From the NCBI GenBank assembly GCA_003155705.1, contig PMEC01000212.1, positions 12,786-18,250 on the forward strand: a stretch of DNA of 5,465 nt, read 5' to 3'. Position 1 is the first letter of the stretch; each line of letters opens with the position of its first letter. This DNA is from Bacteroidales bacterium. Lineage in GTDB: Bacteria > Bacteroidota > Bacteroidia > Bacteroidales > VadinHA17. Below the pieces are notes generated by a model. That model worked only from the letters and a program-made list of their open reading frames with translations. It did no database searches and had not been told where the DNA came from. This document shows positions 1-5,465 of this stretch, piece by piece. A program made the translations under genes and the position numbers.

Positions 1-90
1 TATAATAATGAGTTCGTTAAATACATGATAGAATTATCTCCTCTTCCTGGGGAGATCCCGCTTCAAGGGGAAAGGGTTTTCTTGAAATAA
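1..90 (+). CDS. Possible C-terminal end of an unidentified gene (partial)
   Basis: Frame 1 is open from the left edge to a TAA at 88-90. It gives 29 residues beginning YNNEFVKYMIEL and ending ERVFLK. I do not recognise the family. If real, it is the tail of a plus-strand gene converging on the outer-membrane protein gene, with 10 bp between the two stop codons. A caution applies: the stretch from about 37 to 76, read as SPLPGEIPLQGER, is GC-rich and shares a motif with the intergenic hairpin at 4686-4707. It may be a repeat that only happens to be open, or one that has been taken into the end of a gene. The fragment is too short to decide, and no function is proposed. Confidence 0.3.
   Translation, partial: YNNEFVKYMIELSPLPGEIPLQGERVFLK
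51..72. repeat. Repeat-like GGAGATCCCGC element, copy 1
   Basis: This stretch begins GGAGATCCCGC, continues TTCA and ends GGGGAA. It matches 19 of 22 bases of the sequence at 4686-4707, which forms a clean hairpin. In this copy the right arm is altered (AGGGG instead of GCGGG), so the inner stem is reduced to CCC/GGG. A longer imperfect stem between 40-47 and 69-76 is also possible. It may be a degenerate member of a dispersed palindromic repeat. Two copies are weak evidence for a family. Confidence 0.35.
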
Positions 91-104
91 TTAAAATATT
101 TTAA
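91..104. other. Perfect 14-bp AT palindrome at the convergent gene ends
   Basis: TTAAAATATTTTAA is its own reverse complement. It overlaps the stop codon of the minus-strand outer-membrane protein gene (101-103) and follows the plus-strand stop at 88-90 directly. It has no GC stem and no spacer loop, so it is not a convincing intrinsic terminator. In such AT-rich DNA it may be chance. Confidence 0.3.
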
Positions 105-1483
105 AATAGATAATTCAATCCTATTGAGAATCCTATGTTGCCGTCCTGTTCATTAAAAGCTTTTCCGAGATCAATCGCAATCACAAAATTCTGACTATAA
201 ACCACCATAACACTTATACCTGCGCTCTGATGGAAATTCTCTGTACCAGGTTTAAAATAATCGGAGTAATTCTCTCCGGGAAATGTTGTAGCAAATCTTG
301 ATGAAAGACTGGTCGGTTGTTGTATTTTTTTTGTCACCCTTCCTACATCGTAAAACCCGTTAAGACCCAGATAACAATCCTGTTTCAGGAATTTAAAGTA
401 TACCGGTTTCCATCGAAGCTCAAAGTTGCCCATAATGAATCCATCACCAACAACTCTGTCCAACAGAATACCTCTTAAAGTTTTTGAACCACCAAGACCT
501 TCATTATTTGCACCGGTCAGCATGGACGTAATTACCTGGGATTGATAAAAGAAAGGAACACCTCCAGAAAGAGTAGTCTGGTATTCTATTCTGTAAACAA
601 AAGAAAGGTTCTTTTCAATAAGCGTAAAATACTGACGATGAATAAGATAAAACCTGGAAAATGACCAGGTGTTTCCAATGGATTTAGGAGCTATTTCGAT
701 TCCAACCTCGGTCCAGAGACCTTTCATTGGGTTGGGCTTGTTATCACGGCTGTCCCACATAAGACCGGCTTTAACAGTATTAACCCAGCCGCCTTTAGCT
801 TCATCAGGTGTAATCAGCCCCAATTCCTGATATCGTTCAAATAGACCCGGTTCGTCTGTAACAGATGGCAGTTTATCACTTTTCCCTTTGTTTAGTCTAT
901 TAATGTCAACAGAGCCGTTCATAAAATCCTGAAAGGCAAAACCGGCACTCCATTTAAAATGATCCCCTGCAAGTTTTCCCTGAAAATCATTCTTGAATCT
1001 GAACTGGTTCCTTTGAAACCGATAAAACATTCTTGTTCTGTATAAAGAGCTATTATCAACCATCCAGTCTTTATTATAAACTGATTCATATCCGTTAAAC
1101 CCATAGAAAGGACATGCCTGGTTTGGAAGATAGCTAAGATCGCTTGTCATATGCACTCCCGGAATGAGGTGGTTTGATTCAAACATAAACCTGTAAATGC
1201 CGCTTCCCTTTGTGTAACGCGATATTTCAGTATAAGTATGATCAAGAAAATCAGGATATTTGCTGCCATCACCATAATTAAAAAATTCTGCAAGAGCTCC
1301 GTATTGAAATCCAAGGTCGGAGTCATAGGTAATTGCAGGCAGAGCGCCTCCGAACCTCCATCCGGTTTTTACCTTTTTTTCCTGTCCTGATACGGGTTTA
1401 TCCTGACCGGATACAGGTTTTTCCTGTCCTGATACAGAATACGCCAAAAATAGAATGATTACGAGTATAAAAGTCTTTTTCAT
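101..1483 (-). CDS. Omp85/BamA-type outer-membrane beta-barrel protein, no POTRA domains
   Basis: The 460-residue product starts with a signal peptide (MKK, then hydrophobic residues 5-15, likely cleavage near residues 16-20). There is no lipobox cysteine. Next come three 7-residue repeats of VSGQ(E/D)K(P/K) at residues 17-37. The rest is rich in alternating aromatic and polar residues, as expected of barrel strands. The strongest family clue is at 331-357: GGSKTLRG, then LDR, then NFELRW. This fits the conserved strand and inward loop (L-R-G motif) of the Omp85/bacterial surface antigen barrel. The chain ends in GLNYLF, with the terminal phenylalanine of a BAM-recognition signal. With only about 420 mature residues there is room for one barrel and no POTRA domains, a form common in Bacteroidota. 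The substrate or partner is unknown. The gene is divergent from hutI. The start is chosen because the signal peptide begins there and a promoter-like site lies just upstream. Confidence 0.85.
   Translation of the reverse strand: MKKTFILVIILFLAYSVSGQEKPVSGQDKPVSGQEKKVKTGWRFGGALPAITYDSDLGFQYGALAEFFNYGDGSKYPDFLDHTYTEISRYTKGSGIYRFMFESNHLIPGVHMTSDLSYLPNQACPFYGFNGYESVYNKDWMVDNSSLYRTRMFYRFQRNQFRFKNDFQGKLAGDHFKWSAGFAFQDFMNGSVDINRLNKGKSDKLPSVTDEPGLFERYQELGLITPDEAKGGWVNTVKAGLMWDSRDNKPNPMKGLWTEVGIEIAPKSIGNTWSFSRFYLIHRQYFTLIEKNLSFVYRIEYQTTLSGGVPFFYQSQVITSMLTGANNEGLGGSKTLRGILLDRVVGDGFIMGNFELRWKPVYFKFLKQDCYLGLNGFYDVGRVTKKIQQPTSLSSRFATTFPGENYSDYFKPGTENFHQSAGISVMVVYSQNFVIAIDLGKAFNEQDGNIGFSIGLNYLF
1373..1435 (-). 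repeat. Three in-frame 21-bp tandem repeats in the barrel-protein gene
   Basis: Three units of 21 bp encode VSGQEKP, VSGQDKP and VSGQEKK (residues 17-37). On the plus strand the shared core is TCCTG, four or so variable bases, then GATAC. The middle unit differs most in its third positions and in one E-to-D change. Because the period is a multiple of three, gain or loss of a unit would keep the frame. The repeat spans the likely signal-peptidase site and forms a short charged spacer before the barrel. Confidence 0.85.
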
Positions 1484-1507
1484 AGGTTAGTTTTTGATTA
1501 CTATCGT

Positions 1508-1536
1508 TAAAGATAAAGAAAAATAGAAATTGCAAA
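1508..1536 (-). promoter_or_regulatory. Bacteroidota-type promoter for the barrel-protein gene
   Basis: On the minus strand, TTTG (plus 1533-1536) is followed after 17 bp by TATCTTTA (plus 1508-1515). This matches the Bacteroidota consensus TTTG ... TAnnTTTG in every defined position except the last. Transcription would start near 1500, leaving an untranslated leader of about 15-20 bases with no Shine-Dalgarno sequence. The spacer is at the short end of the range I know for this promoter class. Confidence 0.5.
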
Positions 1537-1563
1537 CTCTTTTTTTTATAATTGCTACCTTAG
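1530..1563 (+). promoter_or_regulatory. Weak candidate promoter for hutI-ftcD
   Basis: TTG (1530-1532) and TACCTTAG (1556-1563) resemble the Bacteroidota -33 and -7 boxes, with one mismatch in TAnnTTTG and a long 23-bp spacer. An alternative -7 box is TATAATTG (1547-1554), which then has a spacer of only 14 bp. Neither fits well. No Shine-Dalgarno sequence precedes the hutI ATG, which is usual in this phylum. The -33 region coincides with that of the divergent gene. Confidence 0.3.
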
Positions 1564-1590
1564 CCACCAATTTTAAGACTAAATACCTAT

Positions 1591-2829
1591 ATGAGTCTTC
1601 TGATCAAAAATATTTCATGTCTTGTTCAGACTGAGGAAGTTCCGCAGACTTGGGTTGCCGGGAAAGATATGGCAAAAATCTCTAATATTAAAGATGCTTT
1701 TCTTAAAATAGATGATGGACTTATTTCAGATTTCGGTGAGATGAAAGACCTGAATCTTCAAATTCCTCCTGAAGAGATCATTGATGCTTCAGACAGATTT
1801 GTTTTTCCATCTTTCTGCGATTCACATACTCATCTGGTTTATGCGGGCAGTCGCGAAAAAGAATTTGTTGATAAGATTAAAGGACTCTCATATGAGGAGA
1901 TCGCCAGACGGGGAGGAGGTATACTTAATTCTTCAGCATTGCTTCATAAAACATCAGAAAATGAATTGTTTAATCAGGCAATGGCGCGAGTTAATGAAAT
2001 TATCAGCCTGGGTACCGGTGCAGTTGAGATTAAAAGCGGTTATGGGCTCAGCGTTGATGATGAACTGAAGATGTTAAGAGTTATCAGAAGAATAAAGGAA
2101 TCTGCGCCGCTTGAAGTTAAAGCAACATTCCTGGGTGCCCATGCCGTGCCTGAGAAATATAAAAATAGCAGGGGTGAATACATTGATCTTGTTATAAATG
2201 AGATGATTCCTGCAGTTGCTGCAGAAGAGCTGGCAGACTATATTGATGTATTCTGCGACAGGGGATTCTTCTCTATCGATGAGACTGAGCAGATACTCAT
2301 GTCCGGTTTGAAGTACGGTCTACGGGCGAAGCTGCATGCAAATGAGCTTGGCTGTTCTGGTGGGATACAGGCTGGGGTGAAGTATAATGCACTTTCAGTT
2401 GATCATCTTGAATATACCGGAGATGCTGAAATTAAGGCACTTATAGGATCGGAAACAATGCCGACCCTTCTTCCGGGGGCTTCCTTTTTTCTGGGACTGA
2501 TTGATCCACCTGTCAGAAAGATGATTGATTCAGGGTTGCCGGTCGCTCTTGCTTCAGATTATAACCCTGGTTCATCTCCTTCAGGCAATATGAAGCTTAT
2601 AATGTCTCTCGGCTGTATAAAATTTAAAATGCTGCCTGAAGAGGTAATTAATGCAGTGACAATAAACACTGCATATGCAATGGGGATTTCTGAAACACAT
2701 GGGTCAATTGCCAGGGGTAAGGTGGCCAATGTTTTTATAACCAAAGAGATACCATCTTATGAGTTTATACCCTATGCATTTGGTAGTAACCTGATTGAAA
2801 CAGTTATACTTAGAGGTAAAATTATATAG
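1591..2829 (+). CDS. hutI: Imidazolonepropionase HutI
   Basis: This 412-residue protein is the third enzyme of histidine degradation (EC 3.5.2.7), a cytoplasmic metal-dependent hydrolase of the amidohydrolase superfamily. It opens 4-imidazolone-5-propionate to N-formimino-L-glutamate. The length is normal for the family. Motifs are complete: the metal-binding HTH (H79, H81) in CDSHTHLVYAGSREKEF, SGYGLS (149-154), GAHAVPEKY with H184, LHANELG with metal ligand H249 and E252, DHLEY with H272, and the late metal ligand D323 in ASDYNPGSSP. Nothing essential is missing. The start at 1591 is supported by the N-terminal SLLIKNIS strand, which fits the small beta domain of amidohydrolases. ftcD, which uses its product, follows after 125 bp on the same strand, so the two are probably one transcript. 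hutH and hutU are absent from the window. Confidence 0.96.
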   Translation: MSLLIKNISCLVQTEEVPQTWVAGKDMAKISNIKDAFLKIDDGLISDFGEMKDLNLQIPPEEIIDASDRFVFPSFCDSHTHLVYAGSREKEFVDKIKGLSYEEIARRGGGILNSSALLHKTSENELFNQAMARVNEIISLGTGAVEIKSGYGLSVDDELKMLRVIRRIKESAPLEVKATFLGAHAVPEKYKNSRGEYIDLVINEMIPAVAAEELADYIDVFCDRGFFSIDETEQILMSGLKYGLRAKLHANELGCSGGIQAGVKYNALSVDHLEYTGDAEIKALIGSETMPTLLPGASFFLGLIDPPVRKMIDSGLPVALASDYNPGSSPSGNMKLIMSLGCIKFKMLPEEVINAVTINTAYAMGISETHGSIARGKVANVFITKEIPSYEFIPYAFGSNLIETVILRGKII

Positions 2830-2837
2830 AAACAACC

Positions 2838-2930
2838 CTCTGCGTTCCTCTGTGCATCCTCTGTGTAACTCTGTGTCAGTTCTTTTTTGTTACACAGAGA
2901 GCCACAAAGAAGACACAGAGTGGCACAGAG
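2838..2930. repeat. Mirror-symmetric CTCTGTG/CACAGAG palindromic array
   Basis: The left arm has CTCTGCG (2838) and CTCTGTG at 2848, 2859 and 2869. The right arm has CACAGAG at 2893, CACAAAG at 2903, and CACAGAG at 2914 and 2924. Both arms have spacings of 10, 11 and 10 bp, and all four pairs are symmetric about base 2884. A second register gives a perfect 11-bp inverted repeat, CTCTGTGTAAC (2859-2869) with GTTACACAGAG (2889-2899), around a 19-base loop. In RNA it could form a long imperfect stem between hutI and ftcD. From memory, related CTCTGTG palindromes recur between genes in many environmental bacterial genomes, so a dispersed REP-like element is the likeliest identity. No ORF with translation-like features lies within it. 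Confidence 0.85.
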
Positions 2931-2954
2931 AAAGAAAAAATATCCTATTAATTT

Positions 2955-4649
2955 ATGGAGAAGAAGATCATAGAATGTGTTCCCAATTTCAGCGAAGGCA
3001 GGGATATGAGCGTTATTAAGCAGATTACAGATGTTATTGAAGCAGCAGAAGGGGTTAAATTGCTCGATGTCGACCCGGGAAAAGACACAAACAGGACTGT
3101 TGTTACATTTGTGGGAGGACCAGATGAGGTCTTTTATGCAGCATTTCTTGCCGTAAAAAAGGCATCGGAGATAATTGATATGTCAAAGCACCACGGTGAG
3201 CATCCACGAATGGGGGCAACCGATGTATGCCCTTTTGTTCCTGTTTCAGGTATCACAATGGAAGAAACTGTCGAATATGCAAGAAAACTTGCAAAAAAGA
3301 TAGGCGACGAGCTTTTAATCCCGGTTTATTGTTATGAAAATGCTGCGTTTGAAGAGAAGCGTCGTAATCTAGCAAATTGCAGATCAGGTGAGTATGAGGG
3401 ACTTATGAAGAAGCTTGCCGATCCCGATTGGAAACCTGATTTCGGACCTGCAGTGTTTAATCCAAAGGCCGGAGCAACAGCAGTGGGAGCGAGAGATTTC
3501 CTGGTTGCTTTTAACGTAAATCTTAATACAACCTCCATAAGACGGGCAAATGCAATTGCCTATGATATAAGAGAGAAGGGTCGGCCAATGCGTGAAGGGA
3601 ATCCTCTTACAGGGAAAATAATTAAGGATAAAAACGGAGACCCGGTGATGATTCCTGGAACACTCAAAAGTGTGAAGGCTATCGGATGGTACATTGAGGA
3701 ATATGGTATTGCACAGATCTCTATGAATCTGACAAATATCTCTGTTACTCCTGTTCATATCGCATTTGATGAGGTTTGCCGTAAGGCTGATGAAAGAGGT
3801 CTCAGAGTTACCGGATCCGAACTTGTTGGGCTAATCCCGCTTAATGCAATGCTTGATGCTGGAAAGTATTTTTTAAAGAAGCAGCAACGTTCTGTTGGTG
3901 TATCTGATGATGAACTAATCAAGATCGCCATTAAATCTATGGGTCTTGATGATCTGCACAAGTTTAATCCTGAAGAAAAAATAATTGAGTTTGTCATGAC
4001 TGAAAAAAGTAAACGGAAACTGATTAATCTGAACCTTAAATCTTTCATGGATGAGACCGCTTCCGAATCTCCGGCTCCCGGGGGAGGATCTATCTCATCA
4101 TACATGGGAGCGCTCGGAGTCGCTCTAGGCACTATGGTAGCAAATCTTTCCAGTCACAAGCGTGGGTGGGATGACAAATGGGAATTTTTTTCAGATTGGG
4201 CTGAAAAAGGGAAAGAGATTCAGAATCATCTTCTGGATCTTGTTGATGAAGACACGGAAGCTTTTAATAAAATACTTGAAGCCTTTGGGTTACCTAAAAA
4301 ATCTGATGAAGAGAAATCTGCGCGGTCTGTTGCTGTACAGGAAGCTACAAAAAATGCCATTATGGTTCCATTCAGGGTGATGGAAACAGCTTTTTCGGGC
4401 TTCGAATTAATAAGGCAAATGGTCGAAAAAGGAAATCCCAATTCTATTACTGATGCAGGAGTAGGAGCTTTGGCTCTCCGCTCTTGCATAAAAGGCGCTT
4501 TTCTTAATGTGAGGATTAATGCTTCCGGGTTGACAGATAAATCTTTTGCATCAGAAATTGTCTCAAAGGCAAGTATAATTGAATTAAAAGCGGTTGAAGA
4601 GGAACAATCCATTATGATGCTTGTCGATTCACGAATTAAAACCTTATAA
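2955..4649 (+). CDS. ftcD: Bifunctional glutamate formimidoyltransferase / formimidoyl-THF cyclodeaminase
   Basis: This 564-residue fusion matches the two-domain FTCD enzyme (about 540 residues in mammals). Residues 1 to about 330 are the transferase (EC 2.1.2.5), which moves the formimino group of N-formimino-L-glutamate to tetrahydrofolate. It shows the N-terminal ECVPNFSEGRD, HHGEHPRMGATDVCPFVPV with H83 corresponding to the catalytic histidine known from the mammalian enzyme, NLNTTSIRRANAIAYDIRE, and SMNLTNISVTPVHIAFDEV. Residues from about 355 to 564 are the cyclodeaminase (EC 4.3.1.4), which releases ammonia and forms 5,10-methenyl-THF. It shows FMDETASESPAPGGGS and SITDAGVGALA. The frame is intact through the junction. 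The start is set by MEKKIIECVPNFSEG, the normal N-terminus, and there is no Shine-Dalgarno sequence. It lies 125 bp behind hutI, whose product is its substrate, with the CTCTGTG palindrome in the gap. I saw no separate promoter in that gap. The enzyme is cytoplasmic. Confidence 0.95.
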   Translation: MEKKIIECVPNFSEGRDMSVIKQITDVIEAAEGVKLLDVDPGKDTNRTVVTFVGGPDEVFYAAFLAVKKASEIIDMSKHHGEHPRMGATDVCPFVPVSGITMEETVEYARKLAKKIGDELLIPVYCYENAAFEEKRRNLANCRSGEYEGLMKKLADPDWKPDFGPAVFNPKAGATAVGARDFLVAFNVNLNTTSIRRANAIAYDIREKGRPMREGNPLTGKIIKDKNGDPVMIPGTLKSVKAIGWYIEEYGIAQISMNLTNISVTPVHIAFDEVCRKADERGLRVTGSELVGLIPLNAMLDAGKYFLKKQQRSVGVSDDELIKIAIKSMGLDDLHKFNPEEKIIEFVMTEKSKRKLINLNLKSFMDETASESPAPGGGSISSYMGALGVALGTMVANLSSHKRGWDDKWEFFSDWAEKGKEIQNHLLDLVDEDTEAFNKILEAFGLPKKSDEEKSARSVAVQEATKNAIMVPFRVMETAFSGFELIRQMVEKGNPNSITDAGVGALALRSCIKGAFLNVRINASGLTDKSFASEIVSKASIIELKAVEEEQSIMMLVDSRIKTL

Positions 4650-4657
4650 CTGCACGA

Positions 4658-4673
4658 CTTGCAAGACCGCAAG
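4658..4673. other. Small hairpin downstream of ftcD
   Basis: CTTGC (4658-4662) pairs with GCAAG (4669-4673) around a 6-base loop. It lies 8 bases after the ftcD stop. No T-run follows on either strand. It could belong to a composite palindromic element with the hairpin at 4691-4706. Confidence 0.4.
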
Positions 4674-4685
4674 CCGAAGCGTAGC

Positions 4686-4707
4686 GGAGATCCCGCCTCA
4701 GCGGGAA
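4686..4707. repeat. Hairpin-forming GGAGATCCCGC element, copy 2
   Basis: Within this element TCCCGC (4691-4696) and GCGGGA (4701-4706) form a perfect 6-bp GC-rich stem with the loop CTCA. It lies in the 78-bp gap between the convergent ftcD and peptidase genes, where it could help end transcription from both sides or protect 3' ends. No T-tract follows on either strand, so it is not a standard intrinsic terminator. It matches 19 of 22 bases at 51-72. Together with the hairpin at 4658-4673 it looks more like a REP-type intergenic repeat. Confidence 0.55.
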
Positions 4708-4727
4708 CCTCAAGACATACTCAACAA

Positions 4728-5465
4728 TCAGGCAATAATTCTTCTGATAGTACGCAAATGATGAGAATATCTTCCAATTTCCTGCTTAAATATTCCCTGG
4801 TGATCAATTGTATCAATTCTCACCCTGCCTGACGCATGAATAATTAATCCGCCGGAAATCATCATTCCTACATGTGAGATATTTCCTTTTTCGTTATCAA
4901 AAAATACCAGGTCCCCAGGTTTTGATTCATCAATAAAACTTATTGTTTCACCCACTTCTGCCTGTTGCCAGCTGTTCCTGGGAATTGTGATTCCATGAAT
5001 CTTAAAAATTAGCTGTGTCATTCCTGAACAATCAATCCCGGAGGGTATCCGTCCTCCCCAGATATAAGGACTATTTATAAACTTCATTGCAGAATCAGCA
5101 AGAGAATCAGAGGTTGAAATATAGGATTCATCGAAGTCAGGTGCAGAAGTGAAAATACTGTCACCCGCAGTGAAAGTGTGATGTTTAAAATCAGGGTTAT
5201 AAATCTCACATCCTGTTTCAAGAACAAGTTTTGTTTTATCTTTCTTGTAGCATAGAAGGGGCTTTACCAGAACATGCCCTTTTGCTTCATTTGTTGATTC
5301 GGAATACTGAAGATGGTTCATATCGATCCAACCGGTAAAACTATCAAAAAGCGATTCTATCTTTAGCCATTTTCCTGACTGATCGATAATTATGTATTTT
5401 TCTCCAAATAGTATCTGGCTGAGCATTTCAGATCTATGGGTGGGGCCTGATCTGAGAGGGACGAA
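4728..5465 (-). CDS. SH3-domain NlpC/P60 (C40) cell-wall peptidase, N-terminus outside the window
   Basis: The frame is open to the right edge, giving 245 visible residues. The 13 codons before the first in-window ATG (5424-5426) read FVPLRSGPTHRSE. They join MLSQILFGE to make a typical bacterial SH3 start, so the real start lies beyond 5465. Counting from that internal Met, residues 1-40 complete the first SH3 domain (GEKY, WLKIE, GWID). Residues 50-95 look like a second SH3-like region. Residues 108-232 are the NlpC/P60 domain, with YIWGG (121-125), catalytic C133 in DCSG, H185 in ISHVGMM and H197 in IIHASG. The arrangement resembles the YkfC / dipeptidyl-peptidase VI group, which cuts gamma-D-glutamyl-diamino acid bonds in murein peptides with a free N-terminal L-Ala. 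That substrate is inferred from family. A signal peptide cannot be judged. The gene is convergent with ftcD. Confidence 0.92.
   Translation of the reverse strand, partial: FVPLRSGPTHRSEMLSQILFGEKYIIIDQSGKWLKIESLFDSFTGWIDMNHLQYSESTNEAKGHVLVKPLLCYKKDKTKLVLETGCEIYNPDFKHHTFTAGDSIFTSAPDFDESYISTSDSLADSAMKFINSPYIWGGRIPSGIDCSGMTQLIFKIHGITIPRNSWQQAEVGETISFIDESKPGDLVFFDNEKGNISHVGMMISGGLIIHASGRVRIDTIDHQGIFKQEIGRYSHHLRTIRRIIA

Noticed and set aside
919..1104. A 61-codon minus-strand frame inside the barrel-protein gene
   Set aside because: It overlaps the well-supported reading frame on the same strand in another phase and has no recognisable features.
1424..1483. Lipoprotein signal on the barrel protein
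   Set aside because: There is no cysteine near the end of the signal peptide; it is a type I signal followed by the repeat.
2838..2930. CRISPR array
   Set aside because: Units are only 7 bases, spaced 10-11 bp, and inverted between arms. There are no 20-40 base spacers and no cas genes.
2795..3019. A 74-codon plus-strand frame across the hutI-ftcD gap
   Set aside because: It overlaps the ends of hutI and ftcD in another frame, and its middle is just the translated CTCTGTG array. No family resemblance.
3332..4132. Minus-strand open frames of 68, 124 and 125 codons opposite ftcD
   Set aside because: They lie wholly inside a well-supported ftcD with conserved motifs, and their products are serine-rich and low in family-like features, as antisense shadows are.
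2955..4649. Two separate genes (transferase and fchA-like cyclodeaminase) or a frameshifted pair
   Set aside because: The frame runs unbroken through the junction near residues 330-355, and the length agrees with the known fused enzyme.
4226..4672. A 148-codon minus-strand frame opposite the cyclodeaminase domain
   Set aside because: It mirrors the ftcD coding strand, and its composition (Ser/Ala-rich) is typical of an antisense shadow.
4691..4706. Intrinsic (Rho-independent) terminator
   Set aside because: The stem is good, but no T-run follows on either strand, so it was recorded as a hairpin or repeat instead.

Overview
The window looks like chromosomal DNA of a Bacteroidota species, probably an environmental Bacteroidales-type organism. 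The evidence is moderate-to-low GC, start codons without Shine-Dalgarno sequences, a TTTG/TAnnTTTG-like promoter in front of one gene, an outer-membrane barrel protein typical of the phylum, a fused FtcD, and an SH3-NlpC/P60 peptidase of the Bacteroides type. The species cannot be named from this sequence.

Layout from left to right: (1) bases 1-90 may hold the last 29 codons of a gene entering from the left, mixed with a GC-rich repeat-like stretch. (2) 101-1483, minus strand: a 460-residue Omp85/BamA-type outer-membrane barrel protein with a signal peptide and no POTRA domains. (3) 1484-1590: a divergent promoter region. (4) 1591-2829, plus: hutI, imidazolonepropionase. (5) 2830-2954: an intergenic gap filled by a mirror-symmetric array of eight CTCTGTG/CACAGAG units. 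(6) 2955-4649, plus: ftcD, fused glutamate formimidoyltransferase and formimidoyl-THF cyclodeaminase. (7) 4650-4727: a convergent gap with two small hairpins, one of which resembles the sequence at 51-72. (8) 4728 to the right edge, minus: an SH3/NlpC-P60 (C40) cell-wall peptidase whose start lies outside the window.

hutI and ftcD carry out consecutive steps of histidine breakdown. HutI opens imidazolonepropionate to N-formimino-L-glutamate. FtcD moves the formimino group to tetrahydrofolate and deaminates it, giving glutamate, ammonia and 5,10-methenyl-THF. The genes for the first two steps (hutH, hutU) are not here, and the flanking genes point the other way, so this appears to be a two-gene hut unit separated from the rest of the pathway. 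The two flanking minus-strand genes act on the cell envelope and have no evident link to histidine use.

I see no clearly new multi-gene system. The least explained item is the CTCTGTG palindrome between hutI and ftcD: its units are spaced 10, 11 and 10 bp in both arms, close to one helical turn. The rest is ordinary chromosomal content.
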